From: Verrucomicrobiales bacterium
Lineage (GTDB): Bacteria; Verrucomicrobiota; Verrucomicrobiia; Limisphaerales; CAIMTB01
Length of the DNA: 64,000 bases
Assembly: GCA_016795425.1 (NCBI GenBank)
Contig: JAEUHG010000028.1
Span: 1 to 64,000 of the forward strand
Direction: 5' to 3'
Part shown: in pieces, positions 30,101 to 42,100 of the stretch
How positions within the stretch are numbered: position 1 is the first letter of the stretch
How the letters are laid out: each line of letters starts with the position of its first letter
Made by a program: the position numbers and the translations under genes
Notes under the pieces: generated by a model
Databases searched by the model: none
Told to the model about the DNA's origin: nothing
The model's input: only the letters and a program-made list of their open reading frames with translations

Positions 30101-33100
30101 GGGAGTACTTTATCCAGGTCGAGAATTGGTTGGGGTCGGGTGGCATCCCCGAGGGCGCGAGTTACGATCTCCAGGTCTCCGTGCAAAACCATCCGGTCGA
30201 CGGCTTCATCTTCACGCCCGACCCGGTGGTGGATGATGAGAACGCGAACAATGCCCCCAACGGCCAACACTTGAGCATCGATGACTTCTTCAAGTTCTTC
30301 GATGAAACCGTGGGCAACCGTGAAACGATCAGTTTCGAGCAAAACCCCATCGACTTCCTGACTCCCTACGCCCGCATCCAGGGTGCGGGTGACGGCAGTT
30401 TTGACATTTATTCGTTCACCATCACACAGGCGATGCTCAATCCGGTGGCGCTGGAGGGTGGCGGACTGAACTCGAACAGTATCAAGGATGCATCGGTCTT
30501 CTTCAGCAGCATCACCCTGAGAATCAGCGGCACCGTTCGCCCGACGGATACTTGGAAGCTCGGTCTGCGGTACATCGATTACACCGTCACGGGTCAGTCC
30601 ACTGCCGAGGGCGTGGCGCTGGCCCTCAAGAATGCCCTGCCCACGCGGTACGAGGTTCAACTCAACGGACCCGAAATCACCATCACCGATCCCAACGGTT
30701 TCAATCTAGTCGGCGCCTCCGGCTTCCAGGGCTTCACCCAGCAAACCCAGGGATCGGCCACCATCACGCGGACGACGGCGGCGGTGCAGCGGGGAACCAC
30801 GACCCCTATCGATTTCGAAAACGCGGTGATCCGATTCGACGGGACGCTCAAGGCGAACGAGCGAATCGGCTTGACCATCAATTCGGTGACGAAGACCGAG
30901 TTCCTCGGAGGGTCCCACCTCACCCTCGCGCAGGTGCTGGCCTCGATCGCCAGCCAGTTCTCCCTTACGGGCATCACGGTCACCGCGGGTGCGGATACGC
31001 TGTCCGTGACAGGTTCCGCTTCCAACACGGCGCGCATCGAGGTCGGCATCGCCGGAGAGAATCCGGCCGTGGAGGCCTTCATCACGGGTAAGCCGCTCGT
31101 CGGTCAATTGCCACAGGTCGACTTCTTCTCCGCTCGCATCGCGCTATCGGGCACCGCGCGTGCCGAAGAGGATTACCTGCTTCAACTAACCGGAATTACC
31201 ACTCCGACTCCGTTCGAGAGCAACGCCAGTCAGTCGATCCTCGATGTCGCCAATGGGATCAAGGGCACCGTCCCCAGCAACCTGGGATACGACATCCTGA
31301 CGGATAGCGGCGGGTTGACCATCAACAGGACCACGCGTTTTGCCGTCGGCTTGACGATCCGGCCGTCGGGCACGGCTGTTTACAGCGATTCACCGGCGCT
31401 CGCCGCCCAGAGGATCACCCTCAGCGGCCTGACCTTGAACGCCGGAGACAAGGTCCGATTGATTCTGGAGGGAACGATCACGGTTCCAGAGATCGACATC
31501 ATCGCTACACCGGTATCGGGCAACACCCTCGCTTCGACCCTGGCATCGTCGATCAATGCTTCCGTGACGGGTTACAAAGCCGTGGCCGTTGGCGCCGAGT
31601 TGTTTGTGGTGAAACAATCGTCGGGCGCGTTCACCGCTGCTCTGAGCGTCGTTCGTGGCGGCCAGATTTCCACCGCGTCAACCCATGCGGTGGCGTTGAC
31701 GATGCCGGCCTCGGTGGATGCCACCTTCACCTACCGCCTGACCATTGGTTCCAAGAATTATGATGCGCAGGGAACCAGTTCCTCCAGCCTGGCGACCAAC
31801 CTCGTCTCCACCATCAACGGAGATGGCGACGCCCTGTACGCGGCCGTAGCCAACGGAACCTCCGTCATCGTCATCAGCGCCAGTCAGACGTCTTTCACTG
31901 CGACGCTGAATACCCGTCGGCCCAATCAGACCACCGAGACGGTCATCAATTCGACCAGCCCTCGGAAAGAGAAGGAGACCGTGACCGGCACACCCGCCGT
32001 CGACGAAATCTGGAGTTGGGTCCTCACGGACGCCGATAACAGTGTTATCGCAACGGACATTCACCTGATCACGAGTGGCGGCGCTACCAAGGCCAAAGTC
32101 GCGGAGGCACTGAAGGACGCTCTCGATGCGGTGCCTGACTTCGACGTCGAATACACCAACAACGACGAGTTCTTTAATCTGATCCGAAACTCCGCCCAGG
32201 ATTTCACGCTGACCGTCACAGCCACGGTGGTTGGTTCGGAGGTGAACTCGAGCGCGGGGACAGCCGTTGCCATTGCCTTCCCAGGAACACCGCTGCAGGG
32301 AGATACCTGGAGCGTTGTTCTCGATTCCTCCCATCCGTTCACCGAAGACGTCACCACCGCCTCGGTACCGGTGGCGACGGTTCGCGACAATCTGGCGGCG
32401 GACATTGTGGCGGATATTGCAACGTCCTACCGGACGGTCGTCCTGGGCAACAAACTCTACGTCGTCTCCGACGGCACCACGACGTTGTCGGCCACCGCTG
32501 AAGTGACGGTTGCCTATGGAAGTGCGGATTCTCCGGCTGCCGTGGCGACGCTGACTTTCGCCGAGGCGCCAAACACCGGTGACCAATGGACGATCACTAC
32601 CGATGGCGTTGCCAAGGCGCGGACCGTCTCGGGAACACCCACCTTGTCACAGTTCATCGCAGACTGGGTGGCCAATGAATTCGCCGCCACCTCGAATCTG
32701 GCCGCCCTCGCGAACGGCACGACCCTGCAGGTGGTGAAGCAGGGAGTTGCGGCGCCCACAGCGTCTCTTTCCGTCGCCTTTACCGTTGCGTCGAATCAGA
32801 TGGCAGTCGCGATCTCCGGCACGGTCGCCTTGGATTGGAGTCATTCGATTGAACTGCAGTCCGCCAGCACCTCGGATCCGGTATTTGACAAGGATCGTTG
32901 GTCACTACCGATCAACGCACTCAGCGCCAATCCGTTCGTAGCTGTTGCCGGCGCGACCTCAGGGTTGGACGATATCGCCTCCTCGCTCCGGACCCAATTG
33001 GTGACGGCTTATGGATCGAACGCCACGGTCGGCGGTTCGGCTTCCACCATCACGATCACGCGGACGGATGGGCGGCTTGAGAGTATCGGGAAGGTCGGGC

Positions 33101-36100
33101 AGACCCTGGTTCAATCGACGGCTGCTGGCGTCGGTCGCGCCGTGCAGACGAAACAGACACTCGTTCGCGACCTCTACACCCGGGCGATAGCGGATCTGAG
33201 CGGGGATTTCGTCACGGGTGAGCAGTGGATTATCACCCTCGATGGCACCCCCTATCGGTATACCGTACCTTCGCTCCCGCCATCGCAGGCTGCACAACGA
33301 ACACTGCGGACGATTGCCGACGGCCTGAAAGCGGCCATCGGATCGAGCACATACACCGTGACCGTGACGGACGTTCCCCAGGGGAATGGCACCGTGCCCA
33401 GACTCACGATCGAGGGCAAAAACAACGCCACGACACCGTTCCCATTCACCTTCGATATCTCCCGCGGCGGGAGAACGGTCCGAGCGATCTTTGATATCGA
33501 CAACTCCACCGCCGTCCGTGGCTCGACCGCGTTCACCAATTCCGTCTTCTTCTTCTTTAGCTTCCAGGATGTGGTGGGGTGGACCTCCTATCCGACGGTC
33601 GAGGTGTTCCGAGATGCCAACCTCACCGACCGCATCGGGGAAGCGTCCGCGCCGGGCGATGGTCTGGCGGATACCCGCACCAGGATCGACCTGGGAAGCA
33701 ACACCGTTACGGATCCGTTCTTCGAGTATAATTTCGATGCCGCGGACGTGGGCAGCGGCGACAAGACCTTCTATATCCGGGTGGGATCGAAGATTGTCTA
33801 TGACCAGTTCAGCTTCTACGGCTTCCCCACACCGTTCACCAATTATCAAGGCGGCGTGACTCAAGGACAGTCCTACGACTTGCTCCTCTCGTTGCAGCGC
33901 CAAGCCGCGAATCCGAACGCCATCGATTTGAATCAGAAGCAACTGGTGATCGTCGACGGGCCCGGTACGGGTCAATCGGGTGTCATCGTCAGCTACGACC
34001 CGGAGACCAAATTCTACGAGGTCATGCCTGACTCGGACTGGGACGAGGCCCCGACAGCACTCTCCAAGTACGAGATCCAGTACCGGGATACCAACATCAC
34101 GCCGATTACCGACACCTATGATGTCGTCCTCACCGCCCAACCCGACGCGCTCAAGGAAGTCATCATCGACGTGAGCCCGTCGCCCACCACCACTTACAAT
34201 TCCAACCTCGCTTTCAACGAGAGCCTCAAGTTCGGACGGCGCAACGACGTCCAGGTCCGGGCCGCCACTGAGCGTGCGTTGTTGAGGGTCACAAAAGCTC
34301 CGGAGAGCAACGAGACCTGGACGGTCCGACTTTCCTCGGATCTTACCTTTGTCGAGGGTTGGAATGTGGCGGAGGTCGATGTCGCGGTCACCGCGAATGA
34401 GTCGCTGGCCAGCATCGCCCAGAAGCTGAAGCAGGCGATCGAGAATACGGCCGGCTTCACCGTGACGCTCGGAAGCGAGGCGGGCACCGTCCTCATCGAG
34501 TCCAGTGCCAAGTTCTACGCCGATGTGCGGACGCCGACGAACACCAAGGGCGCGGTCAAGGCCAGCGCCCAACTGCGATTCACGGATACCACCTGGAGCG
34601 TCGCTCAGACCGTCGTCGTGGTGGCCATCGACGACGACTACATCGATGGCAGCGACGCCATGGTGTTTGCCGCGCCGGAGCCGCGTGCCAACGTGCTCCG
34701 CGGACCGGTCAGCATCGAAGGCGGCGAGATCGTCGGGGCGGAGTTGTTCTTCCAAAACCCGCTGCTCCTGCCCGGTGAAACCAATTTCAAACTCGCCGAC
34801 GGCACGCTCTCGGGAGTCGGAACCAATGCCGATGGCCTGGCCACCCTGCGCGATTTCAATGCCACCCACCTGAACGCCGCCACAGGTCTGCGCCCGGGCT
34901 TCGACCCGCGCATGAACGACTTCCTGTATTTCTTCACCCTGCTGGATGGCGCCGCCAAGGATCAGCGCCTCACGGTGAAGTCGGTCTCGCAGGATATTGT
35001 TTCCGTCGCCAACGCCGCCGGCATCAACCTCGCTCTCACCTACGACGGTCCGGAGGCCATCGGGACTTTGGTCCGCTTTTACGGCACACCCACCATCGCC
35101 CGGTTTAGCGAGGTGTCCTGGGAGAGTGCGGTCATCAGCTTCGACGGTGTGGTCGCCAACCAGGATGACTGGTCCCTGCAACTTACCAACGCCACCAACG
35201 TCGCGGACATTTCGACTTATGCGGTGAGCACCGCGGAAAGCGGCGAGTCCATCGGTCTCATGGCAGCGAAGTTGGTCGAGAAGATCAATGCCGGCGGCAA
35301 GTATGGGGCCCAGTTGCGCATCGGTCTGCGCGGCGAAGCCAATGTGCTCATCGACGCGGCCACCCCGTTCAGGGTCTCCATGAGTGGCGATCTCGCCGCC
35401 GATGAGAGCAAAGACGTCCAATGGCAAGTCAGTGGATTTACCACGGGACTGCCCGACTTCTCCGCGAATTGGCTCATGGCGGCCTTGTATTTCACCGGAC
35501 CAGGAACCGTCGGCAGTGAATGGAGCATCCGGCTGAAGTCGGGTGCCGACGATATCACCCAGGCTGCTGTCGTCGGCTCGGCGTCGAACCTTGGGCTGCT
35601 GACGTCGAACTGGCTCGCGAACCTTGCCCCGGACCTGCTGACCAAGTTCCAACCTCTGGTTTCCGGCACCGAGGTGACCTTCAGGACGGGTTGGCCTGTC
35701 TCCGAAGCCAACGTTCCGTTGGTACCCTCCGCCGGGGACGCCTATTTCTATGCACCGCTGAATCCGAACTTGTTTGTCATCGAGGAGGATCAAGTCGACG
35801 TGCTCAATGTCTACAATGGTGGCAGTCCTTCCGATGATGAGGCCGTCCTCACCGAGGAGCATCTAGGCGGACTCGGGATGCCCGAGGAATCGATCATCGC
35901 CGGGCTGACGCTTAAGGGAGGCATTACCTACCATAACCTCGAGGAAGTGAACCTCGAGCTGGGCAGTGGGGCCGATCACCTCGTCATCGAATCCACCCAC
36001 GCCGGCGCAACAACCGTTTCGGGCGGCGATGGTGTCGGAGAGTTCGTGATCAAATCCATCCTCGGGCACACCGTGATTCGTGGAGGCGCGAAGAACGACA

Positions 36101-39100
36101 CGTTCACCGTTTCCAACGACTTCGCCCGCGTTGACGAGATCGCCGCCAACCTGACCATCGACGGCGGGGCGGGCCACAATGTGCTCTGGGTCGATGACCA
36201 CGGTGACACCAACGCCAATGCTGCTCTCCTCACTCGCACCACTCTGACCGGTCTCGATATGCCGACGGTTCACGAGGTGCAGACGCTCTTCGTGAGAGCC
36301 CTGAGTGGACAGTACCGCATCCAAGCTCCCGGCTTCGGCACGGTTGACCTCGACTTTGCGATGACGGCGATTCAGGTGCAGGCCGCGTTGATCGCACGGT
36401 ACGGTTACGCAGATATTCGGGTCACCGAGACGCGCACGGCGGACGACGTCACCTATCGCATCGATTTCGGTGGTGCACAGGCGGGCTTGGACATTGCCCA
36501 ACTCGAGGTGACCGACATCACGCAATTGGTGCCGGCTCTCGATAAGTCGGTCGCCGCAGCAACGGGAACCCTCCGGAATGGCGCCATTGTCGTCGCGGTG
36601 AACCAGCACCAGACCCTGAGCGTCGACGCCACCGCGGGCAGCTTCACGATCACGCTGCTGGGCAAGACGGAGACGCTGCCCTACAACGTGACGCTCGATG
36701 AGTTCCGCGCGGCGCTGAACCGCATTCTGAATCCCAACAATCCAGCGGATCCCACCGCCACCAGTCCGCTGCCGTTCACCGACAATTTCGAGCTCACCCA
36801 GTTCGGCAACGTGTTCCACCTGCGGTTCCAGGGTGAACACCGCAACCTGACCCTGAGTCCGTCCGACGTCGGCACCACCGGCCTCACTGGCACGGTGGCT
36901 CTGGCGACCCGGCTTGATGGCCTGAACTACTACGACATCGACGGACTCGAGATCGACCTGGGCTCTGGAAACGACGTCTTTAATGTCCAGGGAACCACCG
37001 CCCGCACCAATGTGCGCCTGCATGATGGCGACGAACGGGTCTATGTCTCGTCGACCGCCAGCTACAAGCCGGGCGATATCGTTGATTTCCTGACCGGGCA
37101 CCTCGACTTCGTCACCGGCGCGTTGAACCTCGATTTGGGACTCGGTCGGCACCAGTTGATGGTGAGCGACGAAGCCTCACTGGTGGGCGATGGCACCGCA
37201 CTGAATCCCGTACTGATTACGGATACCCTGGCCACCGCACAGGCCCGCGATGCCGATGTGCCGACCCAAGCGGAGATCTTCGTGATCGGCCTGGCACCAG
37301 GCACGATCACCTATCGCGCCGACGCCGGCGGTAACTTGCTCGATGGCGTCACCTATTGGACGGGTTGGGGTGCCGACTTCCTCTCGGTCGATGGCACGTT
37401 CCAACGAAACCTTGCTGGCACCCGAACGATTACTTCCCTCAACACCGGTCTCGGTGACGACAACGTGGTGGTGAACCTGCAGTCGACCACCGACGGCATG
37501 TTCGTGCTCAACACCCAAGGGCCGTACAACAACAGTCCGTCCACCAGCGACAACGATCGAGTCCTGGCATCGTCGTCCACCCTTCCGCTCATCATCTTCG
37601 GCGGCCAGGGCAACGACGTACTGCAAGGCGGCCAAGCGCAGGACATCCTGCTCGGTGACCGCGGCATCCTCTCCTACAGCGACGGCCCCAACGAGGTCAC
37701 CGTGTTCGGTCATGGCGGTCCGGGCGACAAGACCGACGGTGTGGATCGTCCGCTGGGCAAGGTCTACACCGTCGACGCCACCATCGGTGGCACCGACACG
37801 GTGAACGGCTATCGAGGACGCGACATCGTACTGGGTGGGCCTGCCGATGACATCCTGGACGCGGCCGCCGACGATGTGCAGGCAGATATCCTGGTCGGGG
37901 ATCACGCTGAAGCGGTATTCACCGCCGGAGTTTTGACCACGATCCGAACCTACTTCCCCGAGTACGGCGGCAACGACGCCATCACGGCCGGCTTGGGTTC
38001 GAATATCATCTTCGGCGGCAGCGGAAGGGACCAAGTCACGGCGGGCGGTGACGAATCGCCGGATCTGATCGTGGGCGACAATGGTCAGGCCCAGTTCGAC
38101 TCGAGCACGGGTGTCCTGATCGAAATCGGCACCATCGACCCACAATACGGTGATGACGACGTTCTCATCGCGGGGAACGGTCCCAACGTGGTCCTGGGAG
38201 GCGCTGGCGCCGATCGCATCCGTGGGAGCGACGGACCAGTTCCAGACGTGATTCTGGGCGACAACGGGTTGGCCCAGTTCCACGCGGCCTCGGTACCGAG
38301 TCGGGTGGAATCGAATGCTCCCGAATACGGCGGCGCCGATACGATCGTCGCTGGCAACGGCCCCGATATCGTGTTCGGCGGCTTGGGAGCAGACGTGATC
38401 AACGCCAGCAGCGACGCCATCAGCGATTTCTCGCGCGACATCGTCCTCGGCGATCACGGCCGGGCCGAGTTCACCATCTTCGGAGTGCTTAAGGCCATCG
38501 TCTCGACCGAGACCAATTTTGGCGGAAACGACCAGATCCAAACCGCGGGTGGCTCCGACATCGTATTCGCCGGGACCGGGGACGATCAGGTCGACGCCGG
38601 TGTCGACGACTTTGTCGACATCGTGCTTGGCGACAACGGTCGCGCCGACTTTACCGATTCGGGCGACTTGACCGAAATCCAGAGTGTGGCGCCCGAGATG
38701 TCCGGTGATGACACCTTGGATACCGGGGCAGGGGCTGACATCATCATCGGTGGCGCGGGGTTGGATATCATCGATGCCGGTTCTGACGCTTCGGGTGACA
38801 TCGTTCTCGGTGACAATGGTCACGCGGTCTTCAATCTCCGGGGAGTTCTAACGCTGATTGAATCGACCGGGTTCGAGTTCACCGGGTTCGACCGCATCTA
38901 CACTCGCAACGGCGCGGACGTCGTGATCGCCGGTGGTGGCAATGACGTGGTGGATTCCGGAACCGATGCGGCGGGCGATCTTTCACCCGACACGGTGATT
39001 GGCGACAATGGACGGGCGGAGTTCAGCGAGTTCGGAGTCCTGCTGAAGATCACCACGCTGGCTCCCGGCATCTTGGGTGATGACCAGATCTTCACCGGTG

Positions 39101-42100
39101 GAGGAGCGGATGTCGTGCTGGGCGGCGCCGGCGCCGATCACATCGATACGGGCGGCGAAGGTTCGCGCGACGTGGTCATCGGCGATGGCGGCCGGGCGCA
39201 GTTCGCTGGAAACGGTTATCTCACCTTCATCGAGACCACGGATCCGGATTTCGGTGGCAACGATCGCATCGTGACGGGCAATGGACCCGACGTCGTCCTG
39301 GGCGGCGCAGGCGCCGACGAGGTGGATGCGGGCAATGAATCACTCGCCGATGCCTCGCGCGATATCGTGCTGGGCGATCACGGTCGGGCGGAGTTCATGA
39401 CCGCCGGCTTCGTGACCCAAGTCTACACCACGGATCCGTCCGCCGGTGGCGCGGACAATCTGGTCACCGGTGGTGGTTCGGACATCGCCCTGGGCGGCGC
39501 CGGGGCCGACATCATCAATCTCGGGTCGGGAGACGATTTCGCGCTCGGCGACCACGGTATCGTCCGATTCGCTGTCGATGGCGATCCGATGTCCCTCGAC
39601 GAAATGGTGGTGACGGATCCGAATCTCGGCGGGAACGACATCCTCTTCGGTGGCGCGGATGAGGACGTGATCTTCGGTGGAACGGGAGCGGACGACCTGC
39701 GGGGCGGCTCCGGGCATGATGTCCTCTTCGGCGATCATGCGCGCTATGACCGGGCGTTGCCGGTGGCCCAACGCAGCGTTTCGATCTTTACCTCCGCAGC
39801 GGACGGAGGTGGTGACGATTCCATCGATGGCAAAGATGGCGATGACCTGCTGTACGGTCAGCAAGGCAACGACCGACTCTACGGCGGACCTGGCGAGGAC
39901 GATCTGACCGGCGGCCACAACGTCGTGGGTGGTGCTGATGGCGACGACCTTTTGGATGGCGGCGATTCAATCAGCGTGACACCGGGTGATGACGCCGATG
40001 TCTTGATCGGCGACAACGGCACCATCACGCGGTCCGTCGTCGACGGCTATCCGACCCGTTGGAAGCGGTCGCTGCCACCCTTCGACGACGTCCTGCGGAC
40101 GGTGGTGCTTTTCGATGACATCGATACCGTCGGTGGTTCCGATACCTTGCATGGCGACCTCGGTGACGACCGCATCTTCGGACAACGCGGCAATGACAGC
40201 GTCGACGGCGGGTTGGGAGACGACGAGATCATCGGTGGATTGGGTTATGATAGTCTCGCGGGCGGCGCGGGCCGTGACGTGATTCTCGGGGACATCGGCC
40301 AAATCGTTCGAGCCCTCAACACCGATGGCACGCCGCGTCAGGATGCCAATGGAGCATGGCACCGCGATGTTTGGCTCGAGGAAATCGCCTTCATCACGGG
40401 AATCGTGCCCATCGACACCACCCCACTGCGCATCGGTGACCCCAACCTCGCCCAGAAGCTGCTGGAGTCTGATTTGATCCTGGTCGGGGGCAGCTATCTA
40501 AGCACGGGAGAGAAACTACTGCGTCCCGATACCCAGGCCTGGGCCACCGACCTGGTCCTGCTCGATCTGGTCGCGGCACAGGACGACGTCATCGACGGCG
40601 GTGACGATGCCGACGTCCTCTTCGGGCAGCGTGGCGACGACCAGATCCAAGGCGGTGGCGGCGATGACATGATTTTCGGCGATGCCGTGACCAACCTGTT
40701 GCCGTTTGGCACCGAGCTTCCGCAGGTCGCCAATGGCATTCGGCTGATCGGCATGGCTGCGAATGCAGGCGCGCCGTTCGTTCTGGCGACCGGCGGTTCC
40801 GTGGTAATGCCGCGTCTCTCGGTGCGGGCCGACCAATACGAATGGTTCACTCCTGACGCCTCGGTGGTTTCAGGTTTGGTGCCGGAGTTCGCGAGTCGGG
40901 CTGCGACCGATGGACTCCCGCGCAACGATGGTGCCGTCTTTGATGCCCTGATCAGCATCATCCCGGATGTTCTGCATCACCTCGATCTGCTGCCTGGCAA
41001 TGACCGGCTCGACGGCGGTGCGGGCGCGGATCTGGTGATCGGGGATGATCTAACGGTCGTGGCTCCGTGGTTCACCGGATTGTTGGAAGTCGAAAGGGCG
41101 GCCCAGGATCTCGCCTACCAGGCCAATGCCATCCTCTTCGCTTTGCATCATTTGGCCCTGGATGCCGCCTATTGGGACGAAGTCGTCCTCGGCGCCTCAC
41201 TCCCGGACGAATTGCGCTTCGCCAATGACGTGATCATCGGCGGCGACGGCAATGACACCCTGGTTGGCGATGGCGGACTGTTCCGCGTGCCATTCCAGTC
41301 TGGCTTCCCGGTGACTCCGGATCGATTCCAGGCTGCGGCTCTCGGTTACCATGCGTTCCTGCGTGACATCGGAGACGCTGCCACGGACTTCCTGATGGCG
41401 ACCCAGCACGCGCATGGGCAGGTCTTGCAGGCACTGGTCGATGAAGCCGTATCGCGAAATCCCTCACGGACCGCACCGCGATTCGAAGACCTGATCGATC
41501 CGGCGTTGCACTCCATTTTTGCCCGGAACGATGATCTCGATGGTGGCAACGGCAACGACCTGGTGATCGGAGATGATCTTTCAATGTTGCTGCCCGTGAT
41601 CGTCGGTGACCGTGACGAGCATGCGGTCTATTTCGGGCAGATCTCGTCGGCGGTTTGGGCCAGCACTGAAACCGCCTTGACGGCGCAGCAGAAATCTCGG
41701 GAGGACGGCCAGGAGGCGCACTTGGAATCCGATCATCCGAATCCGGCGTCCGGACTTCCGCCCGCTTCGGACCTGGCACTGATCGCGCCGGATTACGAAT
41801 ACGCGCTCAACCGCGACAACGACATCCTGCGAGCCTCGGCGGGTGACGATTTCATGGTGGGCGATTCCTATCTCCTGGTCGTTCCCATTGTGATCGAACC
41901 CACCGAACCCAGCGACCGCAACGATTGGCCGCATCAAGGGAACGACTGGTTTGATGCTTATCTCTCCATTCGTGGGAAGAAGTGGTTCGACCACCACTGG
42001 TTCAAGGGCGGTGAAAGCTGGCTGGACAACAGTTGGTTCGATCACGGCCATGGCAACGATGGGGACTGGGTGGAACACCACGAGGAATGGCTGGAGTTTG

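Noticed and set aside
32959-35862. A 967-residue open frame on the - strand inside the giant gene
   Set aside because: Same reason: the + strand frame carries clear modules, while this one shows none and is rich in Arg, Gly and His as in antisense frames.
37819-39750. Regularly spaced repeats that could be mistaken for a CRISPR array
   Set aside because: The period is ~180 bases, in frame, with protein-level conservation of the RTX motif. It has no short exact repeats and no unique spacers.
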